Part shown: piece after piece, positions 17,140 to 26,280 of the stretch | Position numbering within the stretch: the stretch's first letter is position 1 | Layout of the letters: the number at the start of each line of letters is the position of its first letter | Assembly: GCA_043743785.1 (NCBI GenBank) | Contig: JAYTVW010000060.1 | Span: forward strand, 1 to 64,000 | Length of the DNA: 64,000 bases | Origin: JAQTNA01 sp043743785 | GTDB taxonomy: Bacteria > Pseudomonadota > Gammaproteobacteria > Burkholderiales > Rhodocyclaceae | Direction of reading: 5' to 3' | Notes under the pieces: generated by a model | What the model saw: only the letters and a program-made list of their open reading frames with translations | What the model was told of the DNA's origin: nothing | Databases searched by the model: none | Translations under genes and position numbers: made by a program

Positions 17140-17757
17140 TCAGGCGCCGACGATACGCACCCGGGCCTTGTCGATTTCGGCGCGTAGGGCGGCGTAGTCG
17201 TACACCACCGGGAATTGCGGAAACTCGTCGATGACGTTCTGCGGCGGGTGGAAGAGGATGCCGGCGTCGGCTTCCCCCAGCATGGCGGTGTCGTTGTAGG
17301 AATCACCGGCCGCGAACACCGTGTAGGCAAGCTCCTTGAAGGCCTTCACGGCGGCACGCTTCTGGTCCGGCATGCGCAGGTGGTAATTCACCAGTTTGCC
17401 GGTGGCGTCCGCTTCGAGCTTGTGGCAGAACAGGGTGGGCATGCCCAGTTGTTCCATCAGGGGCTTGGCGAATTCGTAGAAGGTGTCGGAGAGGATCACC
17501 ACCTGGTAGGCGTCGCGCAACTCGTCGAGGAATTGCTTGGCGCCGGCCATGGGGCCCATTTCCGCGATGACGGCCTGGATGTCTGGCAGACCCAGCTTGT
17601 GCAAGGCCAAAATATCCAGGCGGTACTTCATCAGCTTGTCGTAATCCGGCTCGTCGCGGGTGGTGCGGGAGAGTTCCGGGATGTTGGTGCGTTTGGAAAA
17701 CTCGATCCAGATTTCGGGAACGAGCACACCTTCGAGGTCGAGGCAGACAATCTGCAC
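17140..17757 (-). CDS. thrH: Phosphoserine phosphatase / homoserine phosphotransferase ThrH
   Basis: A HAD-superfamily enzyme of 205 residues that dephosphorylates phosphoserine and can transfer phosphate to homoserine. The catalytic loop reads CLDLEGVLVPEIW, with Asp-Leu-Glu in place of the usual DxD, which is the ThrH variant. VVILSDTFYEFAKPLM is motif II and FAAGDSYNDTAML is motif IV. The length fits. It is monocistronic, with its own terminator. Confidence 0.93.
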   Translation of the reverse strand: MQIVCLDLEGVLVPEIWIEFSKRTNIPELSRTTRDEPDYDKLMKYRLDILALHKLGLPDIQAVIAEMGPMAGAKQFLDELRDAYQVVILSDTFYEFAKPLMEQLGMPTLFCHKLEADATGKLVNYHLRMPDQKRAAVKAFKELAYTVFAAGDSYNDTAMLGEADAGILFHPPQNVIDEFPQFPVVYDYAALRAEIDKARVRIVGA

Positions 17758-17846
17758 GGGACTATTCCTGTGGAAAGATGAAAGGACGGATTGTAGCAGG
17801 GGACTGGCTGGCCGGGACCCGCTGCGGCGGATCCTGGCGTGTTTGC

Positions 17847-19796
17847 TTACGCGGCTTCCGCCTCGATGTGCTCCGCGAGGGCGGCTGGGGCAAAGGAGTC
17901 TTCCATCCTGGCCTGTATGCCGGCCAGGTCGGCGAGGCGGGCGGCGATGGCGTTCCTGGACTGGTTCAGTTCGGCCAGGCGGTCTTCCAGGTCGTCGGTC
18001 GCTTCATTGATGCGCTTGACGCTTTCCAGTCGGCGCTTCAATTGCTGCTGGTGTTCCCGCACATGGGTTTCCAGCGGCGCCATGGCAGCCCGCAGCCAGG
18101 TCTCGATATCCCGGTTGGCGCTCTCGAAAGTGCGGCGAACCTGCACCGCCACGGTCTCGAAGAACTGCTGGGTGAGGGCGCGCTTCTCGCGGGTGATGAT
18201 GGCGAGCATATTGAAATGGCTGTTGAAACTCTTTTCCAGCCGGTCCAGTTCCCTCTCGTAACCGCCGATGACAAAGCTCTGGGGCAGTTCCAGGGAAAAG
18301 CCATTCTCCACACCGAAGCGCTTGTACATGGACCCCAGCATGGTGGAAATTTCGTTGATGTCCGCCACGGAGTCGTGCAGGCGACTGCGCACGGTGTTGA
18401 AGAACTGGGCCATGGCGGTGCGCAGGCCGCGGGAGAACGTGCTGGCCAGCATGGCCTCCCGGGCGTGCCGGGTGTCTTCCCGCAGCACATCCATGCCGAG
18501 GTGCTGAAAAAGCTTGTTGGTGAGGGTGGAGAAGACGCTGCGGACCGCGTAGTACTGTTGCAAGCCCTGCTCGAATTCGTCCTTCTCGCCCTTTACCTTG
18601 AGCAGCATGTAGCGAATAACACCCTGGTTCTTGCCGCGCAGGTCCGCCAGTTCAGTGCTCTGCTCGTTGAGGCTGGCGAGCCGGGACTGGAGAAGTTCCT
18701 GGACCCGGGAGGCGATCTCGCTGGCTTCGCCCTTCACGCTCGCGGTGACGATTTCCCGCTTGGCGGGGATGATTTCACTGGAGAGCGCGTCTTCCAGGGC
18801 GGCAATGCGGCTGCGGGCCAGCAGGGCCGGGTCGTGCTGAATTTTTGCCACCAGGGCTTTCTGGGCGGAAACCGGGAAAATCTGGCTCGGCGTCAGGTCC
18901 AGGGTGGCCGCGCAGGAATGAACCTGCTTTTCAATCTCCGCATCGATCTGGTCCAGCGTACGCAGGCTGTCCCACATGCCGTCGATCTTGTTCAGCACCA
19001 CCATGCGCCCGCGCTGGCTGGCGCTGGAGACGTGGTTGTGCCAGACCTCCAGGTCGGAATGGGTGACACCGGTGTCGGCCGCCAGGATGAACAAGACCGC
19101 GTGGGCGTTCGGCAGCAAGGACAGGGTCAATTCCGGCTCGGCGCCGATGGCGTTCAGGCCCGGGGTGTCCAGTACCACCAGCCCCTGCTCCAGCAAGGGA
19201 TGGGGAAAGTTGATGACCGCATGGCGCCAGGCGGGCACTTCGACCTGGCCGTTGGCGTCGGGCTTGAGGCCATTTTCCGCGGTTTTGTCGATATCGAAAC
19301 CCAGGCGCTCGGCTTCCTCAAGGCTGACGCGTTTCTGCTCACCCACTCTCTGCAGGGTGCGGTGCATGGCGTCCGCGGAGGCGGTATCCAGGGATTCGAT
19401 GCTCCATTCCTGGCGCACGCGCTTGTACTCGCCCACCGTGCCGGCGCTGGCCCGGGTGTCGATGGGCAGGAGTTCGATCTGGGCCGGCTTGCTGGGATCG
19501 TATTCCAGTTCCGTCGGGCACATGGTGGTGCGGCCGGCACTGGACGGCAGGATGCGCTGGCCGTAGTTGGCGAAGAAGAGGGCGTTGATGAGTTCGGATT
19601 TGCCCCGGGAGAACTCGGCGACGAAGGCGATGGTGAGCTTGTCGCCCCGCAGGCGCTCCAGCAGCAGGTCCAGGCGTTCATCTGTCTGGGCATCGGCCAG
19701 CTCGCTGACATGCAGCCACTCGCGCAGAAGCTGGATGTTCTTTGAGAGCCCGGCCCGCCAGTTGCTGTAGGCGGAGAACTGCTGAATGAGACCCAT
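17847..19796 (-). CDS. Bacterial dynamin-like GTPase
   Basis: A 649-residue protein with an N-terminal dynamin-type GTPase. The P-loop is EFSRGKSELINAL (residues 61-73), G2 is GRTTMCPTELEYD (88-100), G3 is VVLDTPGLNAIG, and G4 is VVLNKIDGMWDSL. The rest is long, charged and helical (assembly/stalk region), without an obvious transmembrane pair or BON/PH domain. The family remodels or senses membranes; no substrate is known here. ATG 19796 is chosen because homology starts at MGLIQQFSAYSNWR. It is a single dynamin gene, whereas many bacterial dynamins come as adjacent pairs. Confidence 0.88.
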   Translation of the reverse strand: MGLIQQFSAYSNWRAGLSKNIQLLREWLHVSELADAQTDERLDLLLERLRGDKLTIAFVAEFSRGKSELINALFFANYGQRILPSSAGRTTMCPTELEYDPSKPAQIELLPIDTRASAGTVGEYKRVRQEWSIESLDTASADAMHRTLQRVGEQKRVSLEEAERLGFDIDKTAENGLKPDANGQVEVPAWRHAVINFPHPLLEQGLVVLDTPGLNAIGAEPELTLSLLPNAHAVLFILAADTGVTHSDLEVWHNHVSSASQRGRMVVLNKIDGMWDSLRTLDQIDAEIEKQVHSCAATLDLTPSQIFPVSAQKALVAKIQHDPALLARSRIAALEDALSSEIIPAKREIVTASVKGEASEIASRVQELLQSRLASLNEQSTELADLRGKNQGVIRYMLLKVKGEKDEFEQGLQQYYAVRSVFSTLTNKLFQHLGMDVLREDTRHAREAMLASTFSRGLRTAMAQFFNTVRSRLHDSVADINEISTMLGSMYKRFGVENGFSLELPQSFVIGGYERELDRLEKSFNSHFNMLAIITREKRALTQQFFETVAVQVRRTFESANRDIETWLRAAMAPLETHVREHQQQLKRRLESVKRINEATDDLEDRLAELNQSRNAIAARLADLAGIQARMEDSFAPAALAEHIEAEAA

Positions 19797-19890
19797 TGAT
19801 GCTCCCGTGTTGCAAACAAAAACAAAGGAGGACTCTAGCATGTTTCCAGGAGCGGGAAACAGCCTTGTGGAGGCTGAATACATCTTTACT

Positions 19891-20703
19891 TCAGCGTTGG
19901 CAGCGGGGGCAGCGGAAGGTGGAGCGTTGGCCCATGACCAGGCTCTGGATGGGGGTGCCGCACAGGCGGCAGGCTTCACCGGCCCGGCCATAGACGAAAT
20001 GCTGCATCTGGAAATAGCCGGAACTACCATCCGAATGGATGAAATCCCGCAGGGTGCTGCCGCCGGCCGCCAGGGCCGCCTCCAGGGTGTCGCGAATCGC
20101 CTCGGCCAGCCGGGCAGAGCGGGTCGGCCCCAGGGTGCCGGCCTTGGTGCGCGGATCGATGCGGGCGCGGAACAGGCTTTCGGAAGCGTAGATGTTGCCC
20201 ACGCCCACCAGGATATGGCTGTCCATGATCAAGAGCTTGATGGGCGTGGCCCGGCCCCGGGTGATGCGATGCAGCCAGGGACCATCGAGGGTGCCCGCCA
20301 GGGGTTCGATGCCGAGGCTTGCCAGCAGGGGATGTTCAAGCGGGCCGCTCCCGTGCCACAGCACGGCGCCGAAACGCCGCGGATCCTTCAGGCGCATCAG
20401 GTATTCGCCAAAAACCAGGTCCACATGGTCGTGCTTTTCCGCCGGGGTTCCGGCGGGCAAGAGGCGCAGGCTGCCGGACATGCCCAGGTGGATGAGCACT
20501 TGCCCGGTGCCGAAATCAAACAGCAGGTACTTGCCCCGGCGGCCGATGGTCCGTAGCGGCTGGCCAATCAGGGCCGCCAGCTCCTCCGACGGCACCGGGT
20601 AGCGCAGTCGGGGCTGGCGTACGCTTACCCCGGTCAGGGTCTGGCCTTCGATGCCGGGGGCGAGTCCCCGGCGGGTGATTTCGACTTCTGGCAATTCGGG
20701 CAT
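19891..20703 (-). CDS. mutM: Formamidopyrimidine-DNA glycosylase MutM
   Basis: Removes 8-oxoguanine and formamidopyrimidines from DNA and nicks the abasic site. The 270-residue protein starts MPELPEVEITRRGL, where Pro2 is the catalytic nucleophile and Glu3 the acid. The helix-two-turn-helix IYASESLFRARIDP and the C-terminal zinc finger CRLCGTPIQSL ... CPRCQR are intact. The order mutM, TPR lipoprotein (divergent), lolB is typical of betaproteobacteria. Confidence 0.98.
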   Translation of the reverse strand: MPELPEVEITRRGLAPGIEGQTLTGVSVRQPRLRYPVPSEELAALIGQPLRTIGRRGKYLLFDFGTGQVLIHLGMSGSLRLLPAGTPAEKHDHVDLVFGEYLMRLKDPRRFGAVLWHGSGPLEHPLLASLGIEPLAGTLDGPWLHRITRGRATPIKLLIMDSHILVGVGNIYASESLFRARIDPRTKAGTLGPTRSARLAEAIRDTLEAALAAGGSTLRDFIHSDGSSGYFQMQHFVYGRAGEACRLCGTPIQSLVMGQRSTFRCPRCQR

Positions 20704-20730
20704 GGCGGTTCCGAGCTTGAAAAATGATTA

Positions 20731-20887
20731 GACGCCGAGGCGCCGAGGCGCCGAGAAAACCAAAGCAGGTGTGTCCCTGTAGGAGCCAGCTTGCTGGCGA
20801 TTGGACGCCGTGGCACTTCTGGTTGTTTGGATCGCGAGCAAGCTCGCTCCGGCTGTTTTTCCTCGGCGTCTCGGCGCCTCGGCGTTT
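20731..20887. repeat. Octamer-armed palindromic element with a nested REP-like hairpin
   Basis: The left arm is ACGCCGAGGC followed by units of GCCGAGGC and a GAGAAAA cap. The right arm is its reverse complement with one GCCGAGAC unit. The spacer is not unique filler: 20776-20855 contains TGTAGGAGCCAGCTTGCTGG ... GCGAGCAAGCTCGCTCC, the same kind of sequence as Pseudomonas REP elements. It lies in the divergent gap between mutM and the TPR lipoprotein gene. Confidence 0.85.
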
Positions 20888-20994
20888 CGCCGCACTTTTG
20901 AATCGGTCAGGTAGATCAAGTCCGTGCTTGCTGCGGTCGGGAAAACTGCCTAAGATCGACCGAACCAAATTCTAAAGCAAGGCTCTCCTTCATC

Positions 20995-22812
20995 GTGCAT
21001 GCCATTCTGCCTACTCCAGCCGGGTCCTTGCGACGGCTCTTGCCAACTGCCCGCCTGGCTTGTGCGGGGGGTTTGCTGTTATGCCTGCTGTCGGGCTGTG
21101 CGACCACCGCCAAGCCCATCGATGAAGCCGAGGCCCGGGACGGGACTCCGGCGCTGAGCCGGGGCAAGGCCGTCGGCGGTGAAACCGCTGTGGCTACGCC
21201 CTTGCCCGGGCTGGAACTGACCCCCCGCATCGTCTACGAATTGCTGCTGGCAGAAATTGCCGGCCAGCGGGGGCAAATGAATGTCTCCGTGGCCGCCTAT
21301 GCCGACCTGGCCAAGACCACCCGTGACCCGCGCATCGTGCGCCGGGCCGCCGAAGTGGCCCTGTTCGCACGCCAGAACGACATGGTGCTGGAGCTTGCGC
21401 GCCTGTGGACCGAGGTGGAACCCGAGTCCCTGCGGGCGCGCCAGATGCTGGTCGGTGCCCTGGTGGGAGCCGATCGCGTGGATGAGGTGGAACCCCACGT
21501 GGCCCTGATGTTGCAGCGGGATCCGCTCCATGCCGGGGAGCTGCTGTTGCGCCTTTCCCGTTCGGTGGCAAGCACCCGGAACCAGGCCCGCTTCTCGGCC
21601 ATGCTGGAGCGTCTGGCGGCCACCCGCCCTGCCCTGGCGGAGTCCAGTTTCGTGCGTGCCTACGCCGCCCAGCTCGTCGGAGAGCGGGAGCGGGCCTTGT
21701 CCGAGGTGATTGCGGCATTGAACAAGCGGCCCGAATGGGAGCAGGCCGCCCTATTCCGTGCTCAGCTGCTGCAGGAGATGGGACGCTTCCCGGAGGCCAT
21801 GGCGGTGCTCAAGGACTTCCTCGGCCGCTACCCCCATGCCCGCGAGGTACGCACGCAATATGCGAAGGCGCTTACCGCGGGAAAACATTTTGGGGAGGCG
21901 CGCCAGGAGTTCATGACGCTGGAAAAGGAAGCGCCGGACTCGGCGGAAACCCTGCACGCCGTGGCCATCCTGTCGCTGCAACTGGGGGATGTGGACACGG
22001 CGGAAACCCGCTTCAAAGCCCTCGTCGACCTGGGGCAAGGCGATACCAATGTATTTCGCCTGGCCTTGGGGCAGATTGCCGAGGGCCGCAATCAGGTGGA
22101 CGCGGCCATGAAGTGGTATGACGCCATTGACGCCGGGGAGCAAAAGCTACCGGCACGGCTGCGCCATGCCGGCCTTCTGTCTGGCCAGAAGGGGCTGGAT
22201 GCGGCCCTCGCCTACTTGCGGGGTGTGCCGGCGGCGAACGACGCCGAGCGGACCCAGTTGCTCATCAGTCAGGCCCAGTTGCAGCGTGAAGCGGGCCGGG
22301 ACAAGGATGCCTTCGAGACCCTGGACAAGGGCCTGAAGACCCATCCGGGGCAGCCGGAATTGCTCTACGAATCGGCCTTGCAAGCTGAAAAAGTGGGGCA
22401 CAAGGAATTGCTGGAGCCTCGCCTGCGCCAGCTAATCAAGCTCAAACCGGAGTTTGCCCACGCCTACAACGCCCTGGGCTACTCCCTCACGGAGCGGGGC
22501 GAGCGCCTGGACGAGGCCCTGGCACTCATCACCAAGGCGGTTGAACTGGCGCCGGGGGATCCCTTCATCTTGGACAGCCTGGGGTGGGTGCTCTACCGCA
22601 AAGGAGATTTGGAGCTGGCCCGGGAGAAGCTGGCCCAGGCCCTGGCCATACGGGCCGATCCGGAAATCGCTGCCCACCTGGGTGAAGTCCTGTGGCAACT
22701 CGGCCGCCACGACGAGGCCGAGCGTACCTGGCGGGAGGCGACCCGTGTCACGCCGGCCAATGGCTTGCTTACGGCCACCATGAAGAAATTTCTCCCTGCC
22801 GGGAGCCCATGA
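20995..22812 (+). CDS. TPR-repeat outer-membrane lipoprotein
   Basis: A 605-residue lipoprotein: lipobox LLSGC with acylated Cys35, then tandem tetratricopeptide repeats through most of its length (for example AYNALGYSLTERGERLDEAL, DSLGWVLYRKGDLELAREKL, EIAAHLGEVLWQLGRHDEAE). TPR arrays scaffold protein complexes, and the family is often encoded ahead of lolB in betaproteobacteria. The GTG at 20995 is the best start, because the signal sequence needs the residues before LRRLLPTARLACAGG. Its last bases form an ATGA overlap with lolB, indicating coupled translation. Confidence 0.88.
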   Translation: MHAILPTPAGSLRRLLPTARLACAGGLLLCLLSGCATTAKPIDEAEARDGTPALSRGKAVGGETAVATPLPGLELTPRIVYELLLAEIAGQRGQMNVSVAAYADLAKTTRDPRIVRRAAEVALFARQNDMVLELARLWTEVEPESLRARQMLVGALVGADRVDEVEPHVALMLQRDPLHAGELLLRLSRSVASTRNQARFSAMLERLAATRPALAESSFVRAYAAQLVGERERALSEVIAALNKRPEWEQAALFRAQLLQEMGRFPEAMAVLKDFLGRYPHAREVRTQYAKALTAGKHFGEARQEFMTLEKEAPDSAETLHAVAILSLQLGDVDTAETRFKALVDLGQGDTNVFRLALGQIAEGRNQVDAAMKWYDAIDAGEQKLPARLRHAGLLSGQKGLDAALAYLRGVPAANDAERTQLLISQAQLQREAGRDKDAFETLDKGLKTHPGQPELLYESALQAEKVGHKELLEPRLRQLIKLKPEFAHAYNALGYSLTERGERLDEALALITKAVELAPGDPFILDSLGWVLYRKGDLELAREKLAQALAIRADPEIAAHLGEVLWQLGRHDEAERTWREATRVTPANGLLTATMKKFLPAGSP

Positions 22813-23432
22813 GCACCCGCCGCTGGCTGGCCCGCCTGGGCTTGGCCGGGCTGCTGGCCCTGGGCGCCTGCGCCAGCCTGCCGCCGAAGGCCCCTCCGCC
22901 TCAGCGACCCTTGCGGGAAAGCCTGGCGGACTTCTCCTTGGAAGGGCGCCTGTCGGTGAAGCGTGAAGGCCAGAACTACGCTGGCCTGGTTTCCTGGCAG
23001 CACAGAGGGGGACGGGATGAAATCATGCTGTCCACGCCCCTCGGCCAGGGCATCGCATCCCTGGTCGGCGATGAACACCAGGCACGCCTGGAGTTGGCGG
23101 ACCATCGCAGCTATACAGCGACGGACGTGGAAGGGCTCTCCGAGCAGGTGTTTGGCGCCCGCATGCCCCTCTCCCATTTACCCATCTGGGTACTGGGCCG
23201 GGCCACCGCCGAAGGTCGGCTAGCCCGGGATGCCTTGCAGCGCCCGGCGCACTTGGTGGATCAGGGCTGGGAGATCGACTACCAGGCCTTCGAGAGCGAC
23301 GCGCCCGACGCCTTGCCCACGCGACTGTTCCTGCAGCGCGGCAACTTGGAAGTGCGCCTGGCCATCGACAGTTGGACGCTGGAAAACCTAGTTGCACCGC
23401 AGCAGCCCAAAGGCGCAGAGGAAAAACAATAA
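22809..23432 (+). CDS. lolB: Outer-membrane lipoprotein insertase LolB
   Basis: LolB accepts lipoproteins from LolA and inserts them in the outer membrane. The 207-residue precursor has lipobox LGAC (Cys21), then the family motif SFSLEGRLSV-like segment DFSLEGRLSVKREGQNYAGLVSWQH and the WVLGR-type loop (LPIWVLGRATAEG). ATG 22809 overlaps the stop of the TPR gene. In related bacteria ispE and prs usually follow; here a terminator and an AT-rich block follow instead. Confidence 0.93.
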   Translation: MSTRRWLARLGLAGLLALGACASLPPKAPPPQRPLRESLADFSLEGRLSVKREGQNYAGLVSWQHRGGRDEIMLSTPLGQGIASLVGDEHQARLELADHRSYTATDVEGLSEQVFGARMPLSHLPIWVLGRATAEGRLARDALQRPAHLVDQGWEIDYQAFESDAPDALPTRLFLQRGNLEVRLAIDSWTLENLVAPQQPKGAEEKQ

Positions 23433-23465
23433 ACCTCATGTAGTGGCGAACGCATGAGGTTTTTA
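23431..23465 (+). terminator. Rho-independent terminator
   Basis: AAACCTCATG ... CATGAGGTTTTT directly after the lolB stop. It closes the TPR-lolB operon before the AT-rich block. Confidence 0.88.
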
Positions 23466-23568
23466 TGCAATAACAATAATTGCTTTAGATCTCAAAGAGA
23501 AGACGCGAAAGATAACGAATGTCTAATTAAAAATATCTATTTTACTGTTTTTTACCAAAGGAAGTTGT

Positions 23569-24468
23569 GTGATATTGCTGACTGGTGGAACCGGATTTTT
23601 AGGATCGCACATCCTGGAGGGGTTGATTCAATCGTACCCGAACGAGATTGTACTCCTTAAGAGAAAGCGTAGTGGCCTGAATAAAATAGCGCACTTGCAA
23701 AGAGGCCTATATGAGACATTCGACATCGAGGATGGCGGCGTTGAGGCGTTGTATTCACGCTATCCGATTCATACAATTATTAATTGTGCGATTTGCTATG
23801 GACGGAGTGGAGAAAAGAACTCCGAGGTTATTGCCACCAACCTGACCTTCCCAATTAATTTAATTGAAGAAGGTTTGACGCATGGCTTGCGGCTATTTGT
23901 CAACATGGACTCCTATTTCAACAAGGAAAACATGGCGTATAGTCATCTTTTAAATTATGCCGTATCAAAAAAATCTTTTTTGGTATGGCTGCAATATTAC
24001 TCGAGTAGATTGAAGGTGGCCAATCTTGTGCTGGAGCACATGTATGGACCTAGAGATGGGGAAGAAAAATTTGTAGCAATGTTGCTCAGGAAGATTGCTT
24101 TCCGCAAAGATGCGCAGGTTGACCTAACCCACGGGCATCAAATGCGTGATTTTATTTATGTCAAAGACGTTGTTTCGGCCTGCCTGTGTGTGCTTGAAGA
24201 ATCCTACAAGAAAAATTTTCGATTTCGAAGTTACGGAGTTGGCACCGGGGATGTCAAGCAGATTCGGGATGTTCCACTGATTATTAGCCGTCTGTCAAAA
24301 TCTCCGACTGTTTTGAATTTTGGAGCTATCCCATACAGAAAAGACGAGATAATGAGCTCTTTTGCAGATGCGAGCGAGTTAAATAATCTCGGCTGGTTTC
24401 CGGAATTCGACCTTGAATCGGGCCTTGCCGACATACTTCATCGCGATGAAGGAAATCGGGATGAATAA
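23569..24468 (+). CDS. NAD-dependent epimerase/dehydratase (extended SDR)
   Basis: A 299-residue nucleotide-sugar enzyme. The Rossmann motif is LLTGGTGFLGSHI. The SDR active site can be traced to the MDSYFNKENMAYSHLLNYAVSKKSF region, where YAVSK matches the YxxxK pair. RDFIYVKDVV is the usual C-terminal motif. The GTG start at 23569 has an AGGAAG ribosome-binding site. GC content is far below that of the flanking genome and codons use many A/T endings, so it looks transferred. It overlaps the next gene by eight bases. The sugar product cannot be specified. Confidence 0.88.
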   Translation: MILLTGGTGFLGSHILEGLIQSYPNEIVLLKRKRSGLNKIAHLQRGLYETFDIEDGGVEALYSRYPIHTIINCAICYGRSGEKNSEVIATNLTFPINLIEEGLTHGLRLFVNMDSYFNKENMAYSHLLNYAVSKKSFLVWLQYYSSRLKVANLVLEHMYGPRDGEEKFVAMLLRKIAFRKDAQVDLTHGHQMRDFIYVKDVVSACLCVLEESYKKNFRFRSYGVGTGDVKQIRDVPLIISRLSKSPTVLNFGAIPYRKDEIMSSFADASELNNLGWFPEFDLESGLADILHRDEGNRDE

Positions 24469-25339
24469 CAACATCACCTTATCCATTGCAATTCCAACTT
24501 TCAACGGGAGCAGGACCGTATCTGCAGCTATCGAAAGTGCCTTAAGCCAGGCTATTAAGCTGGGAGACTCGAGGTGCTTTGAAATAGTTATTTCGGACAA
24601 TTGCTCCAACGATGGAACTTCGGAAGTCTGCCGAATTTACGCAGACAAACATCCCGATTTAATATCTTACTTTAGAAATGAAACCAACGTGGGATACGAT
24701 AGAAATATCGATCTCATTTTTAGCCGTGCGCGTGGTGTATTTGTAAAAATATTGTGTGACGATGATGAATTGATGGATTTTGGACTAGCTAGACTTTTTG
24801 ATGCCACTAGAAACTTTCCCCTTGCAGGCGTTTTTGTTACGAATTTTGATGTGTACAACTCGGAAATGACAAAAGTTTTACACAGCACCCCTATCGGGGA
24901 TGCGGGCGATCGATTGTATGAAGACACGGAGGAGTTCCTGACAAAAGTAAAGGCTCGTTATGGACAGACTTCATCCTTGATGTTTAGACGTGAAAGTTGG
25001 CTAAGCACCCCTTCGGAAAACGCATTTGAAACCATGCACATTCAAGTGTACAAGGTGCTCCATGTACTTCAAAAGTATTCAGGCGTTATAATGCCGGAGC
25101 CATTGCTAAAAGTTAGACACGGAAGCCCTAATTTCAACACTTCCGTTATAAACATGGTCAATGTTCCTTTAAAAGCGGTCGTATTACTTCAGGATTTTTG
25201 CATACTGTATCCGAATCCAGTCTATAAAAAACTTCTCCGCAACCAAAAAGATTACGTTATAAACATCATTGACGGCATTAGGCGCGACTATTCAATCAGC
25301 GAAAAACTGGAACAAATATATAGACAGCTTAAATCCTGA
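24461..25339 (+). CDS. Family 2 glycosyltransferase
   Basis: A 292-residue GT-A glycosyltransferase beginning LSIAIPTFNGSRTVSAAIES. The nucleotide-sugar site shows EIVISDNCSNDGT, and the metal-binding acidic triplet is in VKILCDDDEL. It is cytoplasmic, with no membrane segments. ATG 24461 with GGAAAT upstream overlaps the epimerase gene by eight bases, so the two are one operon. AT-rich. Donor and acceptor are unknown; the neighbours suggest a surface glycan or glycosylated protein. Confidence 0.9.
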   Translation: MNNNITLSIAIPTFNGSRTVSAAIESALSQAIKLGDSRCFEIVISDNCSNDGTSEVCRIYADKHPDLISYFRNETNVGYDRNIDLIFSRARGVFVKILCDDDELMDFGLARLFDATRNFPLAGVFVTNFDVYNSEMTKVLHSTPIGDAGDRLYEDTEEFLTKVKARYGQTSSLMFRRESWLSTPSENAFETMHIQVYKVLHVLQKYSGVIMPEPLLKVRHGSPNFNTSVINMVNVPLKAVVLLQDFCILYPNPVYKKLLRNQKDYVINIIDGIRRDYSISEKLEQIYRQLKS

Positions 25340-25470
25340 ATTGCAATATCGTCATGAAATCATGCACAGACGCCACGCTAATTCTTTTCGGGCTGTTTTG
25401 TGGCTGAAGTATTGTTCGCACAATCCGGAGCGCTCATTAAGTGCGCATCTTCTCAGGGGGAATCGAAAAG

Positions 25471-26280
25471 GTGATATATTTACTCGGAATGAGTCATATT
25501 GTTTGTATCCTTCGAGCTTGCGCCCCCCCCAACATTGACGCTCTACTGGAGGGGTTTTGCAAGAATGCCCCAGCGTTCGTCGATGTGGATGTCTACGAGG
25601 GCGTATTGCCATATCGCGTAAGGGCCGCCAGCATTTATATTGGGCACGTGGCGCCATATTGGGGAGCCGAGTTGGCCAGACAAACGGAAGCGGCGGTAAT
25701 AGGCATGGCCCCCGGGTTTGCTGATTTTTTAAATTCAATAGACCGGGAGAGCGGACGAAGCGTGATGTTTGTATTCATGGGAGGCGAGGAATATTTCAAC
25801 ATGAGCATGACTGACTATCAGCCGCCTTGTGATTTTTATATGCCTTGGCACTCAACTCTGCCAATATTGCCAAAGCGACAGGTTATCCCACTGCATGCCA
25901 TTGAAAAACACGTTGAATTTTGCCTCAAGAAATCCATAGACAACTTTACCGCAATACGTGCATTGAATCCTGACATGCAGATTTTTAATGTCATCTGCCC
26001 TCCCCCACTACCGAAAGAGTTCCTGCATAAGGTTGATGGCATTCCAAATTCTGTACAAGAGAATTCTTTTCGTCTGAAGTGTTATCATCTTTATGTAAAG
26101 ACTTTGACCGAGGCCACATCCAGATTAAATATAAAGTCCTTAATGCCACCGCCTATTGCAATTGACAACAACGGAATGGCCAAGCCAGAGTACATGAATG
26201 ACAACATTCATGGCAACACACTTTTTGGCAAAGAGGTTCTGGCGCAAATAAATGAACTTTTGCAAACGAGGTGCGGTTGA
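25471..26280 (+). CDS. SGNH-like protein of a glycan cluster
   Basis: About 269 residues; no firm family recognised. It opens VIYLLGMSHIVCILRA, where the Ser after a beta strand (GMSH) sits like the block-I serine of SGNH hydrolases. It ends with NDNIHGNTLFGKEVL, resembling the DxxH block-V motif. It may therefore be an acyl-esterase or O-acyl-modifying enzyme, but this is inference. GTG 25471 has an AGGGGG sequence nine bases upstream; GTG 25441 and ATG 25489 are alternatives. Its stop overlaps the GSCFA gene by one base (TGATG). Confidence 0.6.
   Translation: MIYLLGMSHIVCILRACAPPNIDALLEGFCKNAPAFVDVDVYEGVLPYRVRAASIYIGHVAPYWGAELARQTEAAVIGMAPGFADFLNSIDRESGRSVMFVFMGGEEYFNMSMTDYQPPCDFYMPWHSTLPILPKRQVIPLHAIEKHVEFCLKKSIDNFTAIRALNPDMQIFNVICPPPLPKEFLHKVDGIPNSVQENSFRLKCYHLYVKTLTEATSRLNIKSLMPPPIAIDNNGMAKPEYMNDNIHGNTLFGKEVLAQINELLQTRCG

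Noticed and set aside
17778..19745. 655-residue plus-strand ORF opposite the dynamin gene
   Set aside because: Antisense shadow rich in Gly, His and Gln; the dynamin GTPase motifs are on the minus strand.
25269..25538. 89-residue ORF between the GT2 and SGNH-like genes
   Set aside because: No recognisable domain and it overlaps both neighbours in another frame; not supported as a gene.
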